Positions 47,519 to 60,200 of a stretch of 64,000 bases of DNA are shown one piece after another. The stretch comes from Cloeon dipterum (lineage: Eukaryota; Arthropoda; Insecta; Ephemeroptera; Baetidae), in NCBI RefSeq assembly GCF_949628265.1, contig NC_088788.1, forward strand, positions 2,170,001 to 2,234,000, given 5' to 3'. Position numbers and translations under genes: made by a program. The notes beneath the pieces were generated by a model. The model saw only the letters and a list, made by a program, of their open reading frames with translations, was not told the origin of the DNA and searched no databases. Each line of letters opens with the position of its first letter. The stretch's first letter is position 1.

Positions 47519-48284
47519 CTCAATTTTGGCTTCAATTGACATTTTAGACAAAATTTAAATCATTATTATGCAATAGAATTGCATGAAATTAAAGCGCAAT
47601 GAACATTTTCCTACAAAGAAAACTATCCCATTTTATGCTTGTGTATTTCCAGCGTAGTTTTTCATTTTGATGAGAAATGAAGTCATTGTGCATTATTATC
47701 AAACCGTCATAGAGGAGATGAGTTTTTCACTGTCAAAAGCACATGCAGCAATTACATTTCCAGCTAGCACAAATTGCGCCTGACAAAGGCAAAAAGAGGC
47801 CCCGCAGAGGGATGCTTTCTGTCCATTGAGAGAAAAAACAAGGCAGGCGATGACCGCAAGAAGTGTAGTTTTGAGTGACGCGTGCCGTGAGTGTCTCGAT
47901 ATCGGCGTCCGTTTTTATTGTCAGAGGGCTTAGCAGACCGGCGATAACAACACGCAAGAACGCGCGCGCCGTGCAATGGTGATAATCCGAGACCAAAAAG
48001 GTTATCTCCAATCCATCCACTTCCCGTCGTTCGGATGGTGTTTAATTAAAACGCGTCGCGCACTAATCAAACCGAGCAGACGAGAGAGAGAGCATTGCGG
48101 AAATAAGCACGGCCCTTGTGCCTCTCTCATGAGTGTCGAAATGAGCAGATTGGCAAACAGCTGCACCCCAACGCGAGCTAACATAAAAAGCGGGGGTGGC
48201 AGATCCAGGAAAATAGATAATTTTTTATATTTTGGTATGCATCCCACGCCAGGCAAAGGTCATCTAGTTTTTTATTAACTGATA

Positions 48285-48366
48285 ACGCAAAATCCTGGAA
48301 AATGCTTGTTGCCTTTGCATGAAATGATCCCTCTTAGGATTCCTATAGTTGTTGAAGCCAAAATTT
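48285..48366 (-). repeat. Family G repeat (copy G2, partial, inverted)
   Basis: gcaaaatcctggaaaatgc, cttaggattc and tgaagccaaaatt are the reverse of the G1 tail. It abuts the left end of family A copy A-L5. Confidence 0.5.
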
Positions 48367-48367
48367 A

Positions 48368-49198
48368 TTTAAGACCGTCTTTTTGCGATAAAGGACCCCA
48401 ATCGATTCTTGAGGGTCGAATTATAGGTTAGATTTGTTCAAAGATGTGAAAATCCCTGTAAAAATGTCAATTTTACGATTTTCCTGTGCTTTGCGAAAAT
48501 TCTTTATTAAATTTCCTGGGAAACACACCCTCATTTCCAAATTCTCACGATTTTTCAGTTATATAGTAACATTTTCCGGAGAACCACGCCCCCAAATTGA
48601 AATTTTCCGTGATTTCTGAGTCAAGTTTGTTTATTTTCCCGCTCTTTGTGACACGTTCCAAACCTTCTTTTGCAATTTTCATAAGATTCACGCCCCCAAT
48701 TCGAGATTTTCACGAGTTCTTTTAGTAAAATCGTTAAACGCTACGCCTCCTTTTCAATTTTCCAGAAAACCACGCCCCCATTCCAAAATTCCATCGATTT
48801 TTCTCACAATTTAACGATTATCCCGAGCTTTGCAACACGTGCCACGCCTCCTTCTTAAATGTTCCTAGGACCACGCCCACATTTACAGTAATTCTTTAGT
48901 TAAAGACCGTCTTTGATGAATTTTTTCTGATCAAAAAGTCCAGAGTGCGAGCTTTTTTTGCCGCCAAAACAATATGAATGAGAGGACTGCGCATGCGTGA
49001 GCACCTGCATAGAGACTTATTTGTCAGATCCAGCCAGCTCTGACGCATGCGCCCTTCTCGCATTCATGTTGTTCTGGCGGGAAAAAAGTTCGCACGTCGC
49101 GCTGCGCTTTTTTAACGGAAAAAATGTCCACTCTACCTAATTCGACCATCAGGAATCGATTGGTGGGCTCAGAATTTTCGTCAAAGACTGTCTTTAAT
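48368..49198 (+). repeat. Family A foldback repeat, long form (copy A-L5)
   Basis: It lies in the spacer between the GPCR leader and the Asn/Arg-rich gene. The CCACGCC array is first and the foldback block last. It runs from aagaccgtctttttgcg to cgtcaaagactgtctttaat. Confidence 0.8.
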
Positions 49199-50044
49199 AT
49201 AAAAGGTGGCCTTTTTATGGAATAATTGAAAATTCCTAGATTATCTTTTACTATATATACTTTAATATGTGCTGATAAAAATAGAGTGATAATAAAATAA
49301 AATTCGTCACTAAATCAGAACGATTGTTTGATCGGAGCGACGTACCTGCAGTTAAAATAGGAATTTATGAGGTGCGCGGTTCAATCTCTGACGATATGAA
49401 GCTGAAAACTCTGCAGCACTGTTGATTTCATCTTCCAAACAATTACTAAACAATAAAAAGATTTGCTTCTTTCAACAGAAGTAGCGTTCATTCAGATAAG
49501 ATTAAGATATTGAAAGTATCCTCTCTTATCTCGAAATGCACATTTTAAAGAACGTTTTTACGATGGCAAACAACACATTAAGGTGTTTACTGTTTAATCA
49601 ACCTCTTCACAATAGAAAAGTGCTCTGATATTTTGTAACCTCAGAGATAAAATATTGACGCCCAAATGTCTACCGAGAGTGTCCCTGCTTTTTTGAAACG
49701 CAGATTTTCACGAACAAAACCTCACTCGGCGTGCGCAGTTTCCGGCTCGTGATGACACATCGCTGTCCTCGTGCGTGGCTGCAGCAACAGTAGTGCTGCA
49801 CGGTCAAACGCCAGGGACGCTCTAGACCTTCAGATGGCATCCTTGAAAATTGGAACAGCCCTGGCCTAAATCGGCAAAAACTGGAAAGCGCATTGCAGAA
49901 GCATAACAGTCTGTCTATTGCAGCGCAACGAACAGTCCACAGTCGTAGAGAAAGGAACGATTTTTAATTTTTAAATCTGAAAAGAGAGCACGACCTGTTG
50001 ACGAACACACACAAGATGCTTTTATCGGGGTGATCCTATCAAAT

Positions 50045-53000
50045 ATGAATACAAAAGTAAGTTAATTTCCGTCGAAATTAATCCCTGAATGTTTATTTTG
50101 AATTTAATTTAATTTTGATGGTTAAAAAATTATGATTTGTGAAACAAGTCACTTAATTCTCTTTTTCAAATAAAATTCAGTCGTTGAAGTCGTTGTAAAA
50201 CTTTGTTACCTTGTTAAATTTTAATCCAAAGGCAGGATCCGTGTGCCTGTGCTGATTATTCGGAGCAAATAACAACGCAAGCCTATTTATTTTCCGTCCC
50301 TTGCTTCCGCTCCATGGCAGCATTAGTTTTATTCCCCTGAGCGAACTTGAACGGCGACATCAAAGCATTTTGCGTAGTTGCACAAAGAGCGTCTGCTATA
50401 CCGCTTTTTGTCTTACTTACTTGCGGTACAGGATGCCCACCGATAAAAGAGAGGCCTGGGAAAAGCTGATAAAAACACGGCCCTTGCAGACTCTATTCCG
50501 GTCCGAATGAGAGCGCTTATTCGCATCGTCGCTTGATTATAATATTAACTTACGCGCATGCCTTGCCAAATCCCTTTCTATGAAGAGAGGCAAAAGTTTT
50601 GGTGATGGCAAGATAAAACGACAAAATTCACATCAACGATCAGTTTAACTTAGAGATCCACCAAAATGGTCGTCATAAACTCTCATTTTTGATAGTGAAA
50701 AGACTCATTTTAAAAGTTAATATGTGCGCTGGACTCTTCTCGTCAAGCCCAATCGAATTGACAACAAATTTGAGGTTTTTATTCAAGGTCTAATGTCATT
50801 CAAGGTAATTTCCGTAAATTTCAGGGTGTTTTTTTAATTTTAAAAATCCGAAACGACCTTAAAAAAGGTCTCAGGGTACGTGTTAACTTGTGTGAAAATT
50901 TTAAGGTGAGGTTCACCTTCGTTTTTTCAAGAAATTCTATTTTTAAATTTAAAAAACAAGAATTTTTTCAATTTTTGCAAATGTTCGGATCGCCAAAGGT
51001 CAGAAATTCAAAAACTGTCCACCGTTCGACTTGGATTGACATCCCCTGGCGAGCTGAATGATTTCCCCCACTCCCTATTCATCCCTTGAGTCTAAAAGTG
51101 AATATTTCAAATATACTGGAATCTTATTTTCCGGCAAGACCGACCGTCTTGTGATTTTCACTCAAAAGATGTTGCAAAATCATTCAGAACAGGATATATA
51201 AAACGCTACATCAGAGATTTCAAAGATGAAAGGGCAAAAGTCTTTTGATTAAAAATGCAGCCATTCGTGAGGCGCTCTCTGCAGCTGCGATCGCAATTCA
51301 TGCATCTCGTCGGCAAAGGGAAAATCACAGCGCGTGAACGGGTTGCAAGGGCTGATACGCAATATCGTTGTAGATCGTGCAGAAATGCATTTAACCGACG
51401 CCCTCGTTGCACTCGGATTGGTTCGCGAGCCATTTAATCTCTATAGATATGCACATGCAATCACGGCCCATTTTTATTGCACTATTTTCCACCCCCTGCT
51501 ATGCATTTTATAGCACGGGAGGGAAAATTAAATAGCAAAAATGAGGAATGGATTAAATATTCTCTGGTATGCGACTCATCAATTTCCAATCAAACGATTT
51601 TTTTTAAAAGTAGCACGCACTCTCTTTCGATCAAATTAATATAATTTAAGGATTGCTTATTATTTTAGTTCATTATTTCACGCTCTTAAATTAAAATTTA
51701 AAATTCAGACGGTAGAAAAAGCTTTATAAAATAAATAATTTTGCAGATCTTCGTTCTGTACGCGTTGGTGCTTCAAATCGAGGATGCGTGTCTGCAGGAA
51801 GAATATCCGACGGTGGTCGATCCCAACTCCGAAGTGGAAGTGTTCTCCGCGTCATTAGCGAAAAAACTGAGCCGCCGACGCAGCAGGAGCAGCAGCAGCA
51901 GCACGCCACAGAGTGAGAGCACCACCACCGCCGACACCCCTTCTACTCCCGAATCTCCTTCTTTCCCAAAGTGGAGCGACGGCGAGTCGCACGCTGGCCA
52001 GCAGCGTGCCGTCGTCTACTTGGGCCAAAGACAAAAAAGACCCGGCAGGCAGAGGGCAAACAATAGAAATAATAATGGAATTTTTGCCCAATCAGGAGTG
52101 AATAATAACCTGGTTCCCACCAATCGCTCTTTGGTTCCTGCACAACGAAAGAATAATAGGAATAACCAGAGAAGACGCCAACAAAATAGGGTAAGTAATA
52201 TTTTTTTTCGGAAAATTTAATGAAAAATATTTTTATTTTATTTTAAAAAATTATAAAAATGAGCTAAAAATTTCCCAGGCAGGCGTTTAAATTTTTGAGA
52301 AAATCAAAGTGGATCGAAACGGAGATAATTAAAAAAGGGAAACTCTTTTGTTGGGAAATAAAATAGGATTTCAAGTAAGGAGACAGTGCCAACTTTGAAG
52401 ACGCTTTTCTCAAAAATTTACTCTACTACTTAGGTAATTTTGGCTTCAAATGCATCCTAAGGGGTCAGTTCATGCATAGTTTGCGGTCTAATTGCAGCTA
52501 AAGACTTGGTCTATTGATTTATAACCACAGTAACAACGAAAAGTTGCATTAAACCGATTTAATTGCGAAAGAAAAGACTGTAATCATCAAGAATTCTTTG
52601 CTTGAAGAATTCTCGACGCTGATTGGCTGACAACGCGCATGTCAGCATCACCCGCGCAATTCACAGCACATGTAAGCTGTTGCTAGGCAACCGCGGGAGC
52701 AGTTGACAAGCGCACTGCGTCAGCCAATCAGCGTCGAGGATTCTTCCAGCAAAGAATTTTCTGATTTCCATGTTTTAAATCGGTTTTGATCGACTTTTGT
52801 TGAATTTCTGCGATTACAAATCGATGAATCAACTCTTAAGTGTCAAAATTAGGCACCAAACATCGGAAGCAAAATGGCAAAAGCGTCTTTTACAAGAGGC
52901 ATTATTATTTAACATGAAATTCTTTTGGCGGGAAAAGGCGTTTTGTTACTTAATATGGTGTCAATTGAAAATTCTTTGAATTGATTGGATGCAATAAACA

Positions 53001-53510
53001 ATTTGTAAAAATAAAAAAGTAAATTTAAGGACTAAAATAAAATTGTTGAAACCACAGTTGGGCATTGTCGTTGGAAATCGGCGCAACAACAACCGGCAGA
53101 GGGTGCAGGTGCTTCGGCCGGCGAGACGACGCAACAACATCAACAGGCGCAAGAATATTAATAACAATAATAGGAAAAACAACAAGAAAAAGGTGGGAGT
53201 GTTCGGCGCCGGCCGGCAGAAGGTGTCAAAGTCGGGAAAAGTGCCAGTAGTGGCCGATGTGGAGCCCATGGACCCCACCTTCTCGTTCAACGTGCCCGCC
53301 AACGGGCAAAACATTCCGTCCAGCACCACGAATCCCCCTCCCACGGTGCCTGAAATCACGAACCCTGTGCCGACGACGACCCTTTGGCCTCCGCCGGTGG
53401 TGATGCCCGAGCAGCAGGAGACCACCACGAAGCAGCCCCCACCCCCGCCGCCCCTGCAGTCCGAATTCGACGAGGAGGCGACGACCACGAGGCAGTTTCT
53501 AGCTTATTAG
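50045..53510 (+). CDS. Predicted secreted Asn/Arg-rich and Pro/Thr-rich protein, unrecognised (3 exons, about 302 aa)
   Basis: Exons are 50045-50056, 51747-52190 and 53058-53510; the phases agree and the sum is 909 bp. The first exon is only ATG plus three codons, with A at -3 and a consensus GTAAGT donor. I chose it because joining it to exon 2 creates a signal peptide, MNTKIFVLYALVLQIEDA, followed by CLQEEYPTVVD. The mature part has a Ser/Arg and Thr/Ser-rich stretch, then long Asn/Arg/Gln-rich runs split by the intron. The tail is Pro/Thr-rich and acidic and ends QFLAY. No known domain is visible. The composition suggests a disordered extracellular, matrix or cuticle-like protein. Many dibasic sites exist, but without the spacing of a neuropeptide precursor. 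Intron 2 holds family G and family D repeats. Exons 2 and 3 are well supported, exon 1 less so. Confidence 0.6.
50985..51075. repeat. Diffuse family F repeat
   Basis: A weak match (caaaaactgtccaccgttcg, then gattgacatcccctggcgag) in intron 1 of the Asn/Arg-rich gene. Confidence 0.4.
52335..52480 (+). repeat. Family G repeat (copy G3)
   Basis: It matches G1 over about 140 bp and lies directly before family D copy D4, in intron 2 of the Asn/Arg-rich gene. Confidence 0.55.
52500..52830 (+). repeat. Family D foldback repeat (copy D4)
   Basis: It lies in intron 2 of the Asn/Arg-rich protein gene. The arms are gacgctgattggctgac and its inverse, with GTTGCTAGGCAAC in the centre (52679-52691). Confidence 0.75.
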
Positions 53511-53795
53511 AAATAGAGCTAATAAGTTGCCTCTTACTGCCATGACGTCATGATGATGCGAAATTGAGTTGTGAAATCCCGCAGCTCATTTATTTTGCAA
53601 AAGTCAAGCGCTGAATCCCTTTGGTTTACGTGCTATGCAACCCGCGCGGCGTCAAAGTTGAGCGGGTTGCGCAACTAACATATTATATCAGCTCATTTAT
53701 CATGCAAGCGGCATCTCACCCGTAACTATTCTTTGTAAATATGTATATAAATTGCTTTTGTACTCAATGATGATGGACTAACACTTGTTACGGTT

Positions 53796-53801
53796 AATAA
53801 A
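53796..53801 (+). terminator. Poly(A) signal of the Asn/Arg-rich protein gene
   Basis: AATAAA lies about 286 bp after the TAG stop. It is about 105 bp from the opposing signal of the next gene, so the two transcripts converge closely. Confidence 0.5.
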
Positions 53802-53906
53802 GAAAGCTGCTGACAATGTTAAAAATTACAACTCAGCATGTCATTTTGGATCCGAATGAAGAAAATAGACGCAGTCTTATGAAGTCTATCAAAGTGGGTT
53901 TTAAAT

Positions 53907-53912
53907 TTTATT
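53907..53912 (-). terminator. Candidate poly(A) signal of the RS-rich protein gene
   Basis: AATAAA on the minus strand lies about 297 bp after the stop codon at 54209-54211. Confidence 0.45.
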
Positions 53913-54208
53913 GATCATATCACAACAGACATTATTTAACTCAGGATCAAGAAGGCTTCAACTTGACCATCAAATGGAGCAACAACATAAAACAAGCAAT
54001 GCAGATTATTCAGAAGAACAAGTGATATTGCATTCGTGACAAAAATAAGCACTCTTTGATGTGTCTCAGATTTAACCAAGAATAAATTAAAGCAAGTCGA
54101 ATTCATTGTTCACTTTGAGTCTCGGGTGAGGGGGTTGGGGAGGGGGCGGGGAGGGGCGGGGGCACTCACAGCCTGTGCAAGGTGGACATGGATAGAAATA
54201 TGAAATTT

Positions 54209-57200
54209 CTATCTGTCACGATCGTCTCGGCTGCTTCGGACCTTTGCTTTCCTTCTCCTGCTCGGGGACGGGCTTCTCGAGCACTTTCTTGGCAACGGAG
54301 AGCTCCTTCTAGGCGACTTGGACCTCTCCCTCTCCTTCTCTTTGTCTTCCAACGTCTTCACGGGTCTCTCCCTGCTGCTGCTCTTGATGTACACCGGCGG
54401 AGGCAGTTTGCGGTTGTCGCGGCTTTTGCGCGAGTTGCCGCTGCTGCTGCTGGTCGAGCTACTTTTCCGCGCCGCCGGCTTCGCAGGGTCACTTGGCGGC
54501 GGCGGCGCCACGCTCATCGGGGGAATGTCGAATCGGCTGCTTCTCACGGGAGATGGCACTGGTGGCACGATTGGCTTTGGAGGGGCTGCAGCACAAAGAG
54601 CAAAATCACGCCATCAGCTTTCAAATCTTGTGAAAAATGTATTTTGCTTCATCAGGGATGATTTGTCAGAGGGATTAATTTTTTGCTACTTCAAATCGAC
54701 AGCTGAAATTTTATTTACAATTATTTTTATCTTCAAGAGACACAAGCGGACTCAAAAAAATACCCAAATAATTAATAAAGAACTGAAGAATAGCAGCCTA
54801 TTTTTTTTTTGTTTTAAAAAAAGGAGATAATAGAAAACTGAAAGGCACATACCTGCAAAAACATAGGTAGTTGGGTTGTAGAGGTAGCCAGCGGAAATGC
54901 AGACTTTGCACTGGTCGTAGTACTGCTTGAGGTAGTCAGGCGGAGGCTCGAGAGGCGGCGGCGGCGGAGGCAGGTTTTCCAACTCGAGAAGATCAGCTTT
55001 GCGCTTCTCCTCCTTGGCAGCTCTGATGGCAGCTTTGTCTTTCACAGGTTTCACCTGGTAGACAAACAAGTCATGATTAATACTGCTTATAAAATATTTC
55101 AAATCAGCCTACCTTTGGTTCCTTTTTCTTTTTGGCTTTTTTGTCCTTCTTGGCGGCAGTCTTGGTGAATCTCTTTTCCTTGGTCTCCGAAGGCGGCGGT
55201 GGAGACGTCATTTCTTCTCCACCTGAGGAACAAGAGCCTTCGCCTGGCCTGACGCCGTCCGAGAACATGACCACCTTGCGACTCTTGGCGGCCGCCTCCT
55301 CCTCGATTGTCTTCTTGCCGACGATGAGCAGGATGCCCTTCTCCGCCGGCGCAAAGCTGATTTCTCGCAACGGCCGCTCGTCTTTGTTGATAACCTTCAC
55401 TGGCGGCGTTCTCGACAGTCTGGACACTCTTCTCTTTGGTGAGATCTTTTCGACTTTCTTGATTGAGGCCATTTCGTCCTTTGAGTCGGCTTCCGAGTCA
55501 TCTTTCTCTTCGTCATCGTCCTCCTCGTCAGGAACAGCGTACAACGCCTCCTGCAATTTAATTTAAAAATCTGAATGCTTTAAAAATAATTTAGGTTTAC
55601 CTCAAAGAGCCTCTTTTCTTCAGCTTCGGCTTCCTCTGCCGCCTTCGCCTTTTCTATTTCCAGTTTCTACAGAATTTATATTTAGTAAATTGAAAGAAAA
55701 ACATTAAATTCCTGTTACTTTGCTAGCCTGAAGAACTTTGGCAGCCGCTCGAATCTTCCTTCTTTCTTCCCTCTCCGCTCGCCGGCGCAGCTTTTCCTGC
55801 AGTTTCACGTCTTTAGCTAACCTCCGCACATTCGCAGCTGAAAATTTCAATTTTTTAATATTTCAACAGACTTAAACTAAAAAATGGCACCTTCAGTTGC
55901 CGCAAGGTCGACGTATCCCTGCACTTTGGGACGGGCGAGGATGGCAGGCATCTGGACAGGCGCCACGCTGGGCATTGGGATGTGAGCGATCGGAATGGCA
56001 TGCGGCGCCACTGGCTGCGGAACAACTTGCAGCACGTTGCCCACCTGAAATGGAGTTTCGGTTTGAGAAATGCCCAAATTCGGATTGAAAATAAAACAGA
56101 GGGAAATAAAAGAGAGAAAAAAACAGTAAGCCTTTCGCCCACCTGTACTACCTGGTTTGTTGGCCCTAGAGAGGGCGCTGGCTTTGGTATTTGAGCAACC
56201 AATTCTTTGTTTTCGCCAATGTCGTCTCTCGGAACAACTTGCAGAACGTTCCCCACCTTTTAGAGGCACAAATAAACGACACTTTGTTAGTTAAAACCAT
56301 TGACGGACGGTATAAATTATAAATCTAAGCTACAACAATCACTAATTCGAGCCAAAATTTCTTCCATTCTTATTAAAGGGTAAAGTTATAACTAGGGCCG
56401 TGAAATGTAGACGATTGACAATTTTTTCACCAAACTATTCCAAAATTGCATTAAAAAGTTTAATTATTACATTTTAAAATATTCATTTTTTGCAATCTTC
56501 TGCGTATTGATTTTTTTTCACCCCGTGTAACCGAATGTTTGATCAAAAAATGGTCTTAAAAATCAATTTACCCTCCTAATAGACTCTCCCGAGAGTTTCA
56601 GCCCCCTGGCGCTCACCCTGAGCTAAGGGTGATTTTTTAAAAACGCCGTTTTAAAAGAAATACAAAATTTTAGCCACAACCCGTGTTAATTATGTCTCAA
56701 AGCCATCTATTCAATTTTTTCCCAGCCCTAGTGTAACCTAAATAATATTTTTACCTGCAAGACACGTGGGTCATCTTTGGTAAGCGTGGGGAACGGAGGC
56801 TGCGGGCCGTGCCATCCCTGATTGTGCTGGCTAAACGAGTTGTACTGCTGATTGAGGTAGTGGTTGTTGAACGGCTGGTTGAAACCGGTCTGGCTGAACT
56901 GGAAGACGGGGATTTGGTTGAGCAGGCCGCCCTCCTCTCTGTCGCCCAGCTCCAGCTGGATCCTGTCGTCGAGCGAGATTCTCTTCGGGGACTTTTCCTC
57001 GGGCTCTGGCTCGTCGTCCTCGTCCGGCTTGAACGACTCGTAGTACTGCGCGTAGTGCTTTTCGTAGTAGTCGTGGTAGTCTGGCTCGTTTTCCTCCACC
57101 TTGGCCGCGGCGGCCGCGGCCGCCTGCAGCTCCGAGTCGCTTATCGTCGAGTCGGCCACCGAGCGTTTCAAACCGACCAGCGGCGACGAGTTCGGAGACG

Positions 57201-60200
57201 AGATTCTCTCCGCCTTCTCGGCGACGATGCGTTTCGGGCTCGGAGTGCGCGGCTTGCCGGACGAGCGCGCCTTGGGCCTGGGAGGAGACCTCGGTCTTTG
57301 GGGGCGCCGCTGGGGGCTCCTCCGCGACCTCTGACTTTGAGCAGGGCTCCTCGTCCTGCCGGCCGGCGGCGCACGAGACTTGCGCGCGGGCGACAGCGCC
57401 CTTCGCTTGACGGAGCGCGACTTGATCTGCCTGTTCGGCCGGACGGGGCTCCTCCGGGGTCTGCGGTTTCGGGCCGGAGACCGTCTCTCCGGTGAGCGTC
57501 TGTCCAGGGTGCGTTTCCTCGGCGGCGGGGACGACCGCCTGCTTTGTTCCTTCCGGCGCACCGGACTGCTGCGCTTGCGGTGCTTCTCCTCGTACTCTCT
57601 CTCGGGCGAGAAACTCTTGAGAATTTTCTTCTCAGGAAGCTCGTCCTTTGCTTCGCTGCAAGCGGGCTCGTCAGGCTCCGTCTCTTCATCTTCGTCTTCG
57701 TCCTCGTCGTCGTCGTCCGCTTCGAAATGAGGATTGGCGGCTATAATCTTTTTCATTTTGACCAGCATCGGCTTAAACTCGATCTTCTTGGTGGGCGGCA
57801 GTGGTAGCGGCAGCTGGTTCGTCTGTTGGTAGAGCAGCATCGAGGGCGTGATGACCGGCGTGTACGTGCTGGAGGAGGAAATGCAGTCCTTGGGCATAAT
57901 GTCCCAGCCGTCGTCGTCGACGAGGGGCTTCGCATCCGAGACGGGCGTCGACGTGGGCTTTGCTATTTCGAGACTCGAGTCTGAGTCGGAGGAGGAAGAA
58001 GAGGAGGAGGAGGTGGAGGACATTTGTGAGGGTGAGTAAAGTGCTGATTGTGCTTCTGCTGCTGCTACTGCTCTCACTTGCTCTGACTCATTTTGCGCCT
58101 CCTCGTGCCCTTCTTGGACTTTCTCGAGCCCTTCTTGGCTCTTTTCCACGTTTTGCTGGCCTCCACCTTCAATATAGAAATTATCTGACTCTAGCTCACA
58201 ATTGCTTTCAGGGCTATTATCACTTACATTGCTCGAGCTGCTGGAGCTCCTGGAACGTTTCTTTTTGGACCGTTTCTTCTTGCTCTTTTTTTTGCTGTCG
58301 GAATCTGAGCTAGAATCACTGCTTGAGCTTTCCGAAGACACTTTCTTTTGTTGTTTCTTCTTCTTCTTTTTCTTTTTCGCCATTTTCTTCTCCTCCTTTT
58401 GGTCCCCTTCTTTCAGCTCCTTCAACACCTTATCACGAAGGTTTTTGAGGCGGAGGAACTCCTCGAATTCGACCGACAAGTCCTTGCCGGACACCTTCAA
58501 CTCCTCTGCGCACCTGGTTCTCATGAAATTCTCAAACGAGTTGTTCAAACTGCTGTCGAGATCGTCCGAATTTGTTTTCGAGTCACCAGCAGTTTGTTCA
58601 GCCTTTTCTGCGGAATCAGTCAGTTTGACGGTGACGAGCTCTGTCGACTTCTTGTCTTCTTCTTCCTCTTGCTCCGTTTCGGAGTCGCTGCTGTATTTCT
58701 TGGCCTTGGCACTCTTCTTCTTCTTTTTCTTCAGCTTTTTCACCTTCTTTTCAGCCTCGCTGTCCGAGTCGGCACTGCTGTCGTCGGAAGAGCTCTGCTT
58801 CCTCGCCTTCTTCTTGGCCTTCTTCCGCTTCTTCTTCCTCCTCTTTTTCTTGGCCGCCTCCTCGTCCGACGAATCGGTCGAGTCTTCCTCCTTTTTGCTC
58901 TTCTTCTTAGCCTTCTTGGTCTTCTTTTTCTTCCTCTCCTTCTCCTTCTCCTTGGCCCTCTTCTTTTTCTTCTTCTTGCTCTCCTCCTTGTCCGGCGCGT
59001 CCGCCTCCAGTTTGCGTTTCTTGGCCTTTGCCGCCAGCTTCTCAGGCTTCTCCGGCTCCTCCTCGATTTCTTTCTCCTGCTTTTCCCGCGTCGACGGCAC
59101 CAGTTTGATCTCGCTGAGCGACTCCAGGTTGCGCTCCTCGACCATCCAGGGCCGCTCGTGGCGCTCGTTCGCGTCCTCCTCGGCGGACATGTCGTCCGGC
59201 GCGTCGTAGCTGTTTTGCAAGGCGCCCAAGCCGAACGAGTCGGGGTTCGTGACGCTGGCGACGGCGCTCTCGAGGAACTGCTTCATGATATCGACTATGG
59301 CCGGAGGCTCGGAGGCTAGAATTTCATGCCGTGACTTATAATATCCAGGCACGAAACACGGATTCTCACAGTACGAGAGCCGCGGCAGCGAGTTCGTGAA
59401 CTTTATCAAGTGGCGCGGGTATTCCTTTTCCGCCTTTTCGTTCGAGCTCTCGTCGTGTTTACGACTTAAGGCAATAAACGGAGATTTGAGTTCCGGCGAG
59501 GCGAAGAGGCCCGAACGCCGGCCACTGCATCTCGACCTGTTGGGAATCACCCTTCATTTACAAAGTTGCCACAACAACAACAACAAAAAATCACTCAAGG
59601 ACCACCACAAACGGGCAAAAGGGGAAAAAGTGTCTATCGACTTACCGCTTGGATTGACGGCCTGCCGAACTTCCGGCCGATTCCGCCGCCTTCACTTCGG
59701 TCCAGCTCGAAGGAGTCTGCGAACAAACAAAAAGTCTGTCAGCGCCACGTGGTATCGAATGTTAGAGCTTCAAATGTATACTTTCTGACCGGCTGAAATT
59801 GAAGAAGGCAATTAAATTACGCTAGTAAAGCAATCGTTACTTCTCTTGGGGTTTCCGATTGGGGCCATTTTTGAAACTGCAATTAAAAATCATTGGTTTC
59901 TCGTCAAATGCCGACTTTTGAAATTGAGGCAGGATTAGTAAACTGCGAAGCGTTAGTAAGCGGTTTTGAGCATATTGCACGGGTCGTTTGGTTTGAATTC
60001 AGGTGCCGCATGAGAAGCATTTTGACTTCCTGCTTCCTGTCGCGATCAAAAACACAAATAATAACCCAGAAAAATGAGATAGATATCAGAGAGTGCGCAA
60101 CAGGATGCATGAGTGGGAGTGGAAAATGGAACAGGCTCTACTACCTTTATGACTCAGCTGCAATGTTAAAAATGGTCAACAGTTGAAACTGACAAATATT

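Larger units (their letters stand above)
44451..50044. other. Spacer between the GPCR leader and the Asn/Arg-rich gene
   Basis: The two genes would be transcribed divergently from this region. It holds G1, G2, A-S5 and A-L5 and otherwise AT-rich sequence with no gene seen. A poly-Ala/CTG-like imperfect run (about 46850-46970) is low complexity. Confidence 0.45.

Noticed and set aside
921..49198. Family A copies as a CRISPR array or satellite
   Set aside because: The copies are dispersed, palindromic and kilobases apart in a eukaryotic genome; no short direct repeats with unique spacers.
56809..59319. Long plus-strand open frames opposite the RS-rich gene (for example about 58202-59209)
   Set aside because: They are Leu/Phe/Ser-rich mirror frames of Lys/Glu/Ser-rich coding sequence. 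The minus frame has correct splice sites and phase, the plus frames do not.
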